Source of the DNA: Planktothrix sp. PCC 11201
GTDB lineage: Bacteria > Cyanobacteriota > Cyanobacteriia > Cyanobacteriales > Microcoleaceae
Length of the DNA stretch: 64,000 nt
Assembly: GCF_900009135.1 (NCBI RefSeq)
Contig: NZ_LT797706.1
Coordinates: 171,276 to 235,275 of the forward strand
Direction of reading: 5' to 3'
Shown: positions 15,359 to 23,452 of the stretch, piece by piece
How positions within the stretch are numbered: the stretch's first letter is position 1
Layout of the letters: each line of letters begins with the position of its first letter
Notes under the pieces: model-generated
The model's input: the letters and a program-made list of their open reading frames with translations, nothing else
Database searches by the model: none
What the model was told of the DNA's origin: nothing
Program-made: the position numbers and the translations under genes

Positions 15359-16576
15359 ATGCACATTGCTTGGCTTGGAAAAAAATCACCCTTTTGCGGT
15401 AACGTTACCTATTCCCGGGAAATTACTAACGCCCTGTTAGACCGGGGCCATCGAGTTAGCTTTCTGCACTTTGCCCATGAAGGAACGAACGACCGTAACC
15501 CAGAATGGCAACTGGAAAACGGTAACTGGAAAATCTCGACTGAGGACAAAAATGGCAAGGTGACACCCTTTCCCATGACTCAGGAGGTGTCTTTACCCTG
15601 TCTGTATAAGTCCCAAGTCTATACAATTCCCACCCTCAGTTCTAGCAAAGTCTTAACCAAGTCCCTAAAACGGTTAAAACCCGATTTGGTTCATGCGTCC
15701 CTGACCCTTTCACCGTTGGATTTTGTCTTACCTGAAATTTGTGCGGAACTGAATATCCCCTTAGTGGCGACCTTTCATACGCCCTTTGACCATAAATTAC
15801 GGAATTTTCAATCCGGGACACAACATTTAACCTATCAAATCTACGCGCCTTTTTTGGCAAACTATGACCGTGTGATTGTCTTTTCCCAAGTTCAACGGGA
15901 GATGTTAAACCGTCTGGGAGTCGAAAAACACCGGGTAGCGGTGATTCCTAATGGAGTAGATGGGTCGAAATATTCTCCCGGGCCATCGAACTTTAAGGAA
16001 GAATTAGGGGCGGAACGGGTTTTTGTCTATCAAGGCCGTTTGGCTACGGAAAAGAACGTAGAGTCCCTACTCAAAGCCTGGAAAAAGTCGGATATGGGGC
16101 CGGGTTGTCTATTAGTCATCGTTGGTGATGGGCCCTTAGCCCCCTCTCTCCAAGCCTCCTATGGGCCAGAGGATGGGATTATCTGGTTTGGGTTCGTCGG
16201 GGATGAAGACCGACGGATTGAAATTCTGCGGGGGGCCGATGTCTTTGTTTTACCGTCGATGGTGGAAGGCTTATCAATCTCCTTATTAGAGGCGATGTCC
16301 TGTGGTACGGCTTGTGTGGCGACGGATGCGGGGGCGGATGGGGAAGTAATGGAAGGCGGCGCGGGAATTATTATGAAGACCCAGGGCGTTACTTCCCAAC
16401 TGCGAACTCTGTTACCCCTATTACGAGATCATCCTGAAATGATCCCTCTAGTGGGTCAAAAAGCCCGTCAACGGGTCTTAGAACGCTATACTCTCGATCA
16501 AAATATCACCCAATTAGAACATCTCTATCGAGATTTATTACAGGAACAGCGTTTGCCATTAAGCCACGTTGTTTAA
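15359..16576 (+). CDS. GT4-family glycosyltransferase
   Basis: A 405-residue GT-B glycosyltransferase. The N-terminal acceptor domain begins MHIAWLGKKSPFCGNVTYS, and the C-terminal donor domain has VFVYQGRLATEKNVESLL, then the GT4 signature LPSMVEGLSISLLEAMSCG with the E-x7-E type sugar-nucleotide-binding residues. The HTPFDHKL segment is typical of enzymes acting on membrane lipids. A glyceroglycolipid role, such as the cyanobacterial digalactosyl-diacylglycerol synthase DgdA, is plausible from the N-terminal wording, but I cannot confirm it. It is a single gene with no operon partner. Confidence 0.8.
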   Translation: MHIAWLGKKSPFCGNVTYSREITNALLDRGHRVSFLHFAHEGTNDRNPEWQLENGNWKISTEDKNGKVTPFPMTQEVSLPCLYKSQVYTIPTLSSSKVLTKSLKRLKPDLVHASLTLSPLDFVLPEICAELNIPLVATFHTPFDHKLRNFQSGTQHLTYQIYAPFLANYDRVIVFSQVQREMLNRLGVEKHRVAVIPNGVDGSKYSPGPSNFKEELGAERVFVYQGRLATEKNVESLLKAWKKSDMGPGCLLVIVGDGPLAPSLQASYGPEDGIIWFGFVGDEDRRIEILRGADVFVLPSMVEGLSISLLEAMSCGTACVATDAGADGEVMEGGAGIIMKTQGVTSQLRTLLPLLRDHPEMIPLVGQKARQRVLERYTLDQNITQLEHLYRDLLQEQRLPLSHVV

Positions 16577-16890
16577 CCAGTTGTAGGGGCGGGGTTCCCC
16601 CACCCCTGCTCAGTTATCAGTGTAAGAGTTAAGAAAGATTATGTTACGCAATATGCGATCGCAATCAAAAACTAATTGCCACCTTTGATGCTTTATGTCT
16701 GGGTATTTGCATGGGTGTTACTAAAAAACAACAGTTTGAGCAAGTTCCCTCAGCAAACCGACAAACCAGGTTAATATTGATGCCGATAAATAATAATCCA
16801 AAAGGGAAGCGGTCTAATTATAAAACATCACCAATAGCTTCATTCAATCTATTATATCAAGGTTGTTATAGCTACTGCTATAACTGCTAT
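16577..16890. other. Gap with GTAGGGGCGGG-type repeat fragment
   Basis: Near its start the gap contains TTGTAGGGGCGGGG followed by CCCCCACCCCTGC, a short hairpin related to the element at 14262. The rest is AT-rich. A 64-codon open frame at 16711-16905 has no ribosome site or family resemblance, and I do not count it. Confidence 0.4.
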
Positions 16891-17784
16891 TCAATAATTA
16901 TATGATATAGGTTCGTCCCATTCTTTAAAAACTGTTATCGTTCGCACATTTGGATAAGGTTGTTCATTTAATTCATTCTCAAGTAGCCGTAGAACATATT
17001 CTGGCGGGTTATCTAATAATTCAATTTGGTTATAAGTTCCATAGTAGTTTTCTAACTCACTATCAACTTGCCGACGGGTATTCAAAGACAACTGTTCAGA
17101 AATTTCTCTCTCAGACCGTCGTATAAAATTTCTCCAATATTTAATAACTCGATTTGGTAAATCACCTTCTCCATATCCACGGCAACATACTAAGCAATGC
17201 CAAGGGTTAATATAATTCAGTAAAAATTCAAAGTCTTTTGTACTACTTTTACTTTTTATTTTTTTTTCAAAGCTTCGCAAGTAGCGGACTGCAAAAGCAG
17301 ATAGGATAGAGCAACCATAACTTTCTTCAACAGGATAGTAGGTTAAACATCTCCAGGGTACTTTGCTGAGAGTATTCCAATTTGAGTAAAGACAGTATAA
17401 AGGAATCATCGGGAATTCCTTGTTGCTGAAAGCTTCCTTAATAAGATAGTCACATTGAAAACCTGAATTCTTGTTTTTATGATAATGAAGGTGCTTAAAA
17501 GAATCCGTATCGATATCTATGACTTTAGCTTGTACTCGGAATCCAATCCACTTTCCACTAGAGCCTGTAAACCACCACTCCCAATCAGCACCATTGGAAC
17601 CTTCTTTACGTTTAGTAAATGTTTTACTATAAACTTCAGATGCGTGTCTGATTTTCAATTCAAGAATATTTAAGTCTGTTAAAGTCTCTTCTCCAATTTG
17701 GCACTTTACAGAACGTCCTCTCGCTAGAGTATCCCACGTCCATAAAGCACGACTTTTGAAAGTATCACAAAGAGTTGGGCGCAT
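16891..17784 (-). CDS. DUF6615-like protein, PD-(D/E)xK-type core
   Basis: A 297-residue protein. Residues 1-90 contain the pattern E32-E33, D37, then EGSNGADWEWW (61-71) and FRVQAK (82-87). The order acidic, D-x-E, Q-x-K fits a PD-(D/E)xK nuclease fold with Q in place of the usual acid. I recall this N-terminal wording as DUF6615. Cys and His pairs in the middle (WHCLVCCRGYG) could bind metal. It is divergent from the methyltransferase (79-base gap) and sits at the edge of the restriction-modification set, so a restriction or accessory defence role is likely but inferred. Confidence 0.6.
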   Translation of the reverse strand: MRPTLCDTFKSRALWTWDTLARGRSVKCQIGEETLTDLNILELKIRHASEVYSKTFTKRKEGSNGADWEWWFTGSSGKWIGFRVQAKVIDIDTDSFKHLHYHKNKNSGFQCDYLIKEAFSNKEFPMIPLYCLYSNWNTLSKVPWRCLTYYPVEESYGCSILSAFAVRYLRSFEKKIKSKSSTKDFEFLLNYINPWHCLVCCRGYGEGDLPNRVIKYWRNFIRRSEREISEQLSLNTRRQVDSELENYYGTYNQIELLDNPPEYVLRLLENELNEQPYPNVRTITVFKEWDEPISYNY

Positions 17785-17863
17785 TAGGAAAAGCTCACAG
17801 GTAACAAAGAGCTATAATTAAGCTACAAGTTTTAGTATAAACTTCCTTCAATCCATTGAGTCA

Positions 17864-18946
17864 ATGACTTTGCCCAATCAACCCCCCTACAACAGTTTAA
17901 AACCCAAAGCAACGAGTACAGTCGGTCGCGGAAAAGTTGTTAAACTAGATGCAAGTCCGAGCTTTTCTAAGTGGAGTGATGAATTCGTTACTTTGTACTT
18001 AGGTGATAGCCTTGAATATTATGCTCAATGGGAACAGCCCACTGTAATTGTTTCAGATGGGGCTTATGGTGTTTTAGGATTTGAAGGAGATACATCAGAT
18101 CATCTTGATCTACCTCAGTGGTATGAACCTCATATTCAAGCTTGGTCAAAAGCAGCGATACCTTGTACTACACTTTGGTTTTGGAATTCAGAAATCGGTT
18201 GGGCTGTTGTTCATCCCATTCTTGAAAAATACGGATGGCGTTATGTAAATTGCAATATTTGGAATAAAGGCAAAGGTCATATTGCAGGTAATGTTAATAC
18301 TGAAAAGATTCGTAGGTTTCCAGTTGTTACAGAAGTTTGTGTTCAATATGTTAGAGAAGTAACAATTAACGATTTGCCTTTAAAAACATGGTTGCTGAAA
18401 GAATGGAAACGTTCAGGACTACCCCTTAAACGCGCAAATGAGGCTTGCAGTGTTGCTGATGCTGCAACCAGAAAATATTTTGATCAAGGACATTTATGGT
18501 ATTTTCCTCCGCCAGAAATGTTTGAACGTCTAGTTAATTATGCAAATGAAAAGGGTAATTCAGAAGGTAAACCCTATTTTTCCTTAGATAATCAACGCTC
18601 TTTGACCAAACAAGAATGGAGCAAAATGCGCTCCAAATTTCAATGTCCTCACGGGTTTACAAATGTTTGGGAACGTTCTGCTTTACGAGGAAATGAACGA
18701 ATTAAAACTAAATCTGGTAAAGCGTTACATCTCAATCAAAAACCCCTTGATCTCATGAGTCTGATTATTCAATCTTCTAGTGATGAAAATGATATTATCT
18801 GGGAACCGTTTGGAGGTTTATTTAGTGCTTCTTTGGCAGCACGTCAATTAAAGCGAAAAGCCTACTCCTGTGAAATTGACCCAGACTATTTTTACTGGGG
18901 TACAGAGAGATTTAATCCAGAATTTTATCAATACTCTCTTCTTTAA
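17864..18946 (+). CDS. Type II DNA methyltransferase, beta-class amino-MTase
   Basis: A 360-residue DNA methyltransferase that modifies an amino group (N6-adenine or N4-cytosine). Motif IV is an unusual SDGAYG (64-69) instead of DPPY or SPPY. Motif I is near the C-terminus (WEPFGGLFSASLAA, from 313), preceded by LNQKPLDLMSL (motif X). The order IV...X-I marks the beta class. The last 35 bases overlap the tail of the convergent restriction gene. Together with that endonuclease and the XRE controller it forms a type II system. Target site unknown. Confidence 0.88.
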   Translation: MTLPNQPPYNSLKPKATSTVGRGKVVKLDASPSFSKWSDEFVTLYLGDSLEYYAQWEQPTVIVSDGAYGVLGFEGDTSDHLDLPQWYEPHIQAWSKAAIPCTTLWFWNSEIGWAVVHPILEKYGWRYVNCNIWNKGKGHIAGNVNTEKIRRFPVVTEVCVQYVREVTINDLPLKTWLLKEWKRSGLPLKRANEACSVADAATRKYFDQGHLWYFPPPEMFERLVNYANEKGNSEGKPYFSLDNQRSLTKQEWSKMRSKFQCPHGFTNVWERSALRGNERIKTKSGKALHLNQKPLDLMSLIIQSSSDENDIIWEPFGGLFSASLAARQLKRKAYSCEIDPDYFYWGTERFNPEFYQYSLL

Positions 18947-19568
18947 TATCCAAATAAGTTTGTAAAGCTTGCTTAATTCTTTCCTCTTTACGGCTGGATA
19001 AAAGTCTATTCCATTCCCCGATCTTCATACAACACATTTCAATGTTAAAGACACGCTGTTTAAACTGCTCAATACCTGGATGTTCAATTCGATCCATCTT
19101 GGCAAAATTCGTATCGAGTCTATATTTGTAGCGGATGAGTAATTCGCGTAAAAGTAATTGATATTCTCTGGTTGGTTTGTAAATTCGTCCTTCACTAGTT
19201 TGATCAAATTGGAAGTGATTTTGACTATCTTTGAAACGTGCTGTTATTTCCGTCGCGAGGGGAAACCAGGCTTTAATTTCTAAACCTGGTATGGGTTGAA
19301 CGTTACCTACAAAAATAGTATCGGGAAAACCAGGGTCTTGCCGTTGCCACTTGCCAAACTCAGAAAAATCATCTTGTTTATTCAGAAACTCAACTGTATT
19401 AAATTCAATCAAATTCCCCAGGAGTGGCGAAAGCTTTGATATTACTTTAGATAGATTAACTGCGGCATCTACAGAAATCGGTTTGGAAATATCCAACAGA
19501 TCAAAAATATGTCCAGATAAGCCATCTAAATAATGAGAGGCTAGTCTGATTACATCTTGTGTATTCAT
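18912..19568 (-). CDS. Type II restriction endonuclease, PD-(D/E)xK
   Basis: A 218-residue nuclease read from the ATG at 19568, which overlaps the TGA of the XRE controller as ATGA. The catalytic core is plain: PD at 82-83 (DPGFPDTIFVG) and EIK at 97-99 (PIPGLEIKAWFP), spaced as in PD-(D/E)xK enzymes. The N-terminal helices are likely dimer or recognition elements. It is convergent with and overlaps the methyltransferase. Coupling to the controller gene upstream is the usual way type II systems delay nuclease synthesis until DNA is methylated. Recognition site unknown. Confidence 0.85.
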   Translation of the reverse strand: MNTQDVIRLASHYLDGLSGHIFDLLDISKPISVDAAVNLSKVISKLSPLLGNLIEFNTVEFLNKQDDFSEFGKWQRQDPGFPDTIFVGNVQPIPGLEIKAWFPLATEITARFKDSQNHFQFDQTSEGRIYKPTREYQLLLRELLIRYKYRLDTNFAKMDRIEHPGIEQFKQRVFNIEMCCMKIGEWNRLLSSRKEERIKQALQTYLDIKEESIDKILD

Positions 19569-19828
19569 CTTGCTTTTCCACAAAATATATGTTCTAATTC
19601 CTCGTTAATTTCCCTAAGAATGTCACAGGGATCTATACCCATTACACGGGTAATTAACAAAAATTCAATCACATCTAATCGTCTTTCGCCGTTTTCATAT
19701 TTAGCAACAAAAGATTGGGGTTTATTGAGAGATTGAGCAAGGGTTGCCTGAGTCAACTTAGCTGCCTTGCGTGCTGCAATCATGCACTGGCGAAATATGT
19801 CATACTCAGGGCTAAAAATGGTTTTCAT
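19565..19828 (-). CDS. XRE-family controller of the restriction gene
   Basis: An 87-residue protein with an XRE helix-turn-helix at about 10-68 (MIAARKAAKLTQATLAQSL, then PQSFVAKYENGERRLDVIEF). It is upstream of and overlaps the endonuclease gene by four bases, which is the layout of C (controller) proteins in type II restriction-modification systems. Two near-identical 14-base direct repeats lie 44-73 bases upstream of its start codon and are a natural operator. Autoregulation is inferred from this arrangement. Confidence 0.8.
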   Translation of the reverse strand: MKTIFSPEYDIFRQCMIAARKAAKLTQATLAQSLNKPQSFVAKYENGERRLDVIEFLLITRVMGIDPCDILREINEELEHIFCGKAR

Positions 19829-19871
19829 CTTGCCTTTAGTGAAGCAATATCTTTACCTCAGACAAGATAAA

Positions 19872-19901
19872 CCCAATTTAGGATAATCCCAAATTAGGAT
19901 A
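19872..19901 (-). promoter_or_regulatory. Tandem operator-like repeats upstream of XRE controller
   Basis: On the plus strand CCCAATTTAGGATA (19872-19885) is followed two bases later by CCCAAATTAGGATA (19888-19901), with one mismatch and a 16-base period. A weaker third copy, CCCAATTTTCTGATA, lies near 19929. The position fits C-protein or autoregulatory operators. Confidence 0.6.
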
Positions 19902-19947
19902 TTTGCGATCGCCTTCCTCTATTTCTCAAACCCAATTTTCTGATAAC

Positions 19948-20550
19948 TTAATAGGGGCAAAGTAACCCCTCCCCTATAACTGATGACTGTTTCCACGCTT
20001 GGGCAAATTGGGAGACATATTCTTCCTGTTCGGTGGTTTCTACACAATATTCACGGGTATGGCGGACAATTGCGATCGCATTTTCTGGAGTATAACCCAA
20101 GGTGACTAAGCAACAAGACACAATCGTTCCCGTGCGTCCAAATCCCCCCATACAGTGAACAACAACAGTTTTACCTGCTTTGGCGCGGTCAAGAATTTGG
20201 GGAACTAGGTTAATCACTCCTGGCATGGAGGTGGGAACTTTCATATCGGGAATGGGAAACCAGAGAGTTTCCATCCCCCTAGCTTGGGCTTCGGGGAATA
20301 AGGTGGGAATTTGGACTTTATGGAATTCGTGGGGTTCAATTAGGGAGACTAAAACATCGGTGTGATAGAAATAGCGCAGGCGGTCTAGGTCATGATATAA
20401 ACTACGATCCCAGAGTAGGTGCATCCCTTGATGGGATTTTCCCGGGGCGTAGGTCATGCCGATTTTTCCGGTGAAGGGGATGACATCGGGGGGGAGAAAA
20501 TCAACGTTAATCGGGAAGTTACTGGATGTTCTAGGGTAGTTCATGGTCAA
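19948..20550 (-). CDS. Dual-specificity/tyrosine phosphatase
   Basis: A 200-residue protein-tyrosine phosphatase-like enzyme. The C-x5-R active-site loop is VVHCMGGFGRTGTIVS, with the general acid probably in the preceding loop (WFPIPDMKVP). Overall it resembles CDKN3 or cyclin-dependent-kinase-inhibitor-type dual phosphatases known in bacteria and cyanobacteria. There is no signal peptide, so it acts in the cytoplasm. Two ATGs (20550 and 20544) are possible starts, and neither has a strong ribosome site. It lies between the restriction set and the alcohol dehydrogenase, all leftward. Substrate unknown; a link to defence is not shown. Confidence 0.85.
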   Translation of the reverse strand: MTMNYPRTSSNFPINVDFLPPDVIPFTGKIGMTYAPGKSHQGMHLLWDRSLYHDLDRLRYFYHTDVLVSLIEPHEFHKVQIPTLFPEAQARGMETLWFPIPDMKVPTSMPGVINLVPQILDRAKAGKTVVVHCMGGFGRTGTIVSCCLVTLGYTPENAIAIVRHTREYCVETTEQEEYVSQFAQAWKQSSVIGEGLLCPY

Positions 20551-20674
20551 GCAAATGGGTTTGATGTCAACCTGCTTTACAAATTGTAATTAAAACCTTC
20601 GCTTTGGTCTACATTGCTCAACAAAATCTGATTAATGAACTCAAACAGGAGATATAGTGCTACCCATTACAGTT

Positions 20675-20726
20675 GTAGAGACGCGCCAATAGCCTTCAGC
20701 ATGGCTTCGCCCGGGCACGTCTCTAC
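20675..20726. repeat. Dispersed hairpin, GTAGAGACGYGCC family
   Basis: GTAGAGACGCGCC (20675-20687) is inverted at 20713-20726 (GGGCACGTCTCTAC). The same word occurs at 27575-27604, and a shorter relative at 14918. It lies between genes and has no coding capacity. Confidence 0.65.
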
Positions 20727-20743
20727 TAAATCTGTGCAAACTC

Positions 20744-20799
20744 ATTGCCTATTGCCTATTGCCTATTACCTATTACCTATTCCCTATTCCCTGTTCCCT
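20744..20799. repeat. Heptamer tandem repeat (STRR-like)
   Basis: Eight consecutive 7-base units: ATTGCCT three times, ATTACCT twice, ATTCCCT twice, and GTTCCCT. They end exactly at the stop codon of the alcohol dehydrogenase. Heptamer short tandemly repeated repetitive sequences are typical of filamentous cyanobacteria. Confidence 0.85.
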
Positions 20800-21860
20800 T
20801 ATTCAGATTTAAGTGATGCCATATCGATACAGAAGCGGTACTTAACATCGGACTTGAGCAGTCGCTCGTAGGCTTCGTTAACCTTCTGGATGGGGATAAC
20901 TTCGACATCTGCGGTGATATTGTGCTGGCCGCAAAAGTCGAGCATCTCTTGGGTTTCGGCGATACCGCCAATGTTAGAGCCGGACAGACTGCGACGGCCC
21001 ATGATCAGGCTGAATGCCGCGATATCGAACGGCTTTGGGGGTGCGCCGACCAGGGTGATGTTGCCGTCCCGGGTGAGTAGGTTGAGATAAGCGTTGATGT
21101 CGTGATCGGCGGATACGGTGTCGAGGATGAAATCAAAGCTGCCAGCGTGCTTCTGCATTTCGTCGGCGTTGCGAGACATGACCACTTCGTCGGCACCGAG
21201 GCGGAGCGCGTCTTCTTTTTTATTCGCTGAGGTGGTGAAAACGACGACGTGGGCTCCGAAGGCACGGGCGAACTTCACACCCATGTGGCCCAGTCCCCCC
21301 AGACCAACTATGCCGACCTTCTGGCCCTGGGTGACACCCCAGTGGCGCAGGGGCGAGTAGGTTGTGATCCCGGCGCACAGGAGCGGTGCGACTCCAGACA
21401 GATCGAGGTTGGCCGGAACGCGCACAACAAAGCGTTCATCGACGACGATGCTATCGGAGTAGCCCCCATAGGTAACGCCTCCGAGGTGCTTGTCTGGGGA
21501 GTTGAAGGTGAGGGTCAGGTTGGGGCAGAACTGCTCAAGACCAGCTTGGCAATGGGGACAAGTGCCGTCCGAGTCAACCAAGCAGCCGACACCAGCGAGA
21601 TCGCCGGGCTTGTACTTGCTAACGGCCGAGCCAACCTGGGTGACACGGCCAACAATCTCATGACCGGGGACAATTGGATAGACCGTGGGCATGAAGCTGC
21701 TCCACTCGTTACGCACGGAATGGATGTCGGAGTGGCATATACCACAGAACAGGATTTCGATCTGTACGTCGTGTTCGGTTAGATCACGGCGCCCGATCTG
21801 GGCGGAAGCCAGGGGTGATGTGGCACTGGCTGCGGAATAAGCTTTTGTGTTGTACATCAA
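20799..21860 (-). CDS. Zinc-dependent NAD(P) alcohol dehydrogenase, CAD/YahK type
   Basis: A 353-residue medium-chain dehydrogenase that reduces aldehydes to alcohols. Catalytic zinc ligands are in FCGICHSD and VPGHEIVG, and structural zinc is in GTCPHCQAGLEQFC. The nucleotide-binding Rossmann motif is VGLGGLGHMGVKFA. The wording fits the cinnamyl-alcohol-dehydrogenase-like YahK/AdhA branch with NADPH preference. Base composition is very unlike its neighbours: the 60 bases from 21241 contain 41 G or C, and codons mostly end in G or C. That suggests recent arrival from a GC-rich donor. Its stop abuts the heptamer repeat. Confidence 0.92.
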   Translation of the reverse strand: MMYNTKAYSAASATSPLASAQIGRRDLTEHDVQIEILFCGICHSDIHSVRNEWSSFMPTVYPIVPGHEIVGRVTQVGSAVSKYKPGDLAGVGCLVDSDGTCPHCQAGLEQFCPNLTLTFNSPDKHLGGVTYGGYSDSIVVDERFVVRVPANLDLSGVAPLLCAGITTYSPLRHWGVTQGQKVGIVGLGGLGHMGVKFARAFGAHVVVFTTSANKKEDALRLGADEVVMSRNADEMQKHAGSFDFILDTVSADHDINAYLNLLTRDGNITLVGAPPKPFDIAAFSLIMGRRSLSGSNIGGIAETQEMLDFCGQHNITADVEVIPIQKVNEAYERLLKSDVKYRFCIDMASLKSE

Positions 21861-21944
21861 TTAATGCTCCTATGGGTGACTAGCGGGCGGGTCTTTTAGT
21901 TAATTAAAACTGAGTTTTCTCTTGAACAAATTGTAATCAAAATT

Positions 21945-23450
21945 TTAGCTTTGGTGTACGATGAGTTCTCTTAGATAATAAAACCGATCATTTCGCCAGT
22001 CTTCCGCTTTTTTTCGTCCGACATATCCAGCTAGAGGGGAAGACAGTTCGACCAGGATTTCATGAAGTTCCCGTTCTGATAGGAATTGAGGCTGATTGGA
22101 GCAATAACGTCCATGAATTCCTGAAACTGTTGCTTCTGCCATTTGAGCATTATTTAGATAGTCTTTGACTACTTTAATAATATGCGATCGCAATTGTAAA
22201 CGATTAAACACGATTTTAATATATTTATCTATGTTATCATCCATTTGACCCCATTCCTCTTGATCCCCTTTCTTTTTTTTAAAATAGTCTTTGAGTTCAA
22301 TTAAGTCAACTGAACCCGGATATTGAGCTTGGAGTTTAACGAGTTTTTCTAATGTTTCAGGATTAATAATTGTCATCTTATGTACTTTTGCTGCCTCGTT
22401 CATTTGTTGAGTAGGTTCACTAGGGCCTATAATTAATTTAATGGCGTCTTTGAACAGTTTTTCATCCTTTAAACGCAGTGTTCCTAAATTTAAGAGTTGA
22501 ACTGCGGTATCATTGGGGGTTTTTTTGCCTGCTTTACATTCGCCGACAATCGGATAAGGTTTTGAACAAAATAAGTCTAATCCACCTGCACCTCCTTTAT
22601 GAGCATAGTCTATAGTAAAACCTAAAAATTCTAAGCTTTGTTTAACAATATTCTCAAAGTCTGTTCCGGCTTGATAGTTGCTTTTGCCTTCGTCTAGTTC
22701 TTTACTTCGGTTTCCGAATGCTGCTATTTCATTAATCCAATTTAAGCTGGAATCATTGGTTAAATTGGCAGGTTTTGAAGTTTTCCAACCTAAGAGTTGA
22801 TGAATATTGGCTTGTAAAAGGTTTAAACCGAGTTGTTCTTCCTGAGATAAAGAGTTAGTTTGAAACTGGGCGATCGCAGTTTCTAATTCTTCTAATTCAG
22901 GATGTTCTGGCGGTTGACGATTGAGAATTTTTCGATATAGATGTTCAAATTTATGATCATCTAAAATCGGATTTGTTTCTGTTACCGTAATAGAATGGGG
23001 TAAAGGTATAAATCGAGAACTATTGACAGATGATACTGTGATCGGTTCAGGGAGTTTATAAACCCGAAGATAAGTTAAAAAAATGTTTCCTCGCTGTTGT
23101 AAGAGGGCCTTTAATCCTTCCTCCGTCCAAGGGGTTACTTTAGATAACTTAGTCAAATCTTCGGGATCGTTTACTTGAGAACAGTTGTGACATTTACCCC
23201 AAAGCTTAATTTCAACTTCATCAAAATTTATTTCATCTAAAACAGTTTTACAAGTTGACAAAAAACTTGATTTATAGTATTCCTCAACTGGAAATAAATT
23301 CAACAAAGTATTAACGGGATAAAGGGCGAATGATCTCCCCAAATACATATCAACATGAGTAATAATGGTGATCATTCTGCCCTGACTTAAGGCAACAATA
23401 TCAGGATATGGCACTGATAAAGCATTATCAAGCGAAATAGAGTTATACAT
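21945..23450 (-). CDS. Mrr-like nuclease, third gene of wHTH-ATPase-nuclease operon
   Basis: A 501-residue protein in three parts. Residues 1-135 are an unrecognised domain (DIVALSQGRMITII, a CHNC pair at 87-90, and FLTYLRVYKLPEP at its end). The middle is helical. Residues ~258-340 form a restriction-endonuclease-like core: E266, GGLD (D292) and ECK (E304, K306) in AGTDFENIVKQSLE, KGGAGGLDLF and IVGECKAG, as in Mrr-type PD-(D/E)xK nucleases. The C-terminal ~110 residues look like a helical accessory region. Its ATG is two bases after the ATPase stop, so the two are tightly coupled. A DNA-cleaving effector role is inferred. Confidence 0.75.
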   Translation of the reverse strand: MYNSISLDNALSVPYPDIVALSQGRMITIITHVDMYLGRSFALYPVNTLLNLFPVEEYYKSSFLSTCKTVLDEINFDEVEIKLWGKCHNCSQVNDPEDLTKLSKVTPWTEEGLKALLQQRGNIFLTYLRVYKLPEPITVSSVNSSRFIPLPHSITVTETNPILDDHKFEHLYRKILNRQPPEHPELEELETAIAQFQTNSLSQEEQLGLNLLQANIHQLLGWKTSKPANLTNDSSLNWINEIAAFGNRSKELDEGKSNYQAGTDFENIVKQSLEFLGFTIDYAHKGGAGGLDLFCSKPYPIVGECKAGKKTPNDTAVQLLNLGTLRLKDEKLFKDAIKLIIGPSEPTQQMNEAAKVHKMTIINPETLEKLVKLQAQYPGSVDLIELKDYFKKKKGDQEEWGQMDDNIDKYIKIVFNRLQLRSHIIKVVKDYLNNAQMAEATVSGIHGRYCSNQPQFLSERELHEILVELSSPLAGYVGRKKAEDWRNDRFYYLRELIVHQS

Positions 23451-23452
23451 TT

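Noticed and set aside
16711-16905. 64-codon open frame
   Set aside because: No ribosome site, AT-driven composition with Tyr/Cys-rich end, no resemblance to any family.
20744-20799. Heptamer array considered as a CRISPR remnant
   Set aside because: The units are 7 bases with no spacers; this is a simple tandem repeat.
21249-21782. 177-codon frame opposite the alcohol dehydrogenase
   Set aside because: It is antisense to a clear enzyme; long antisense frames are expected in high-GC genes.
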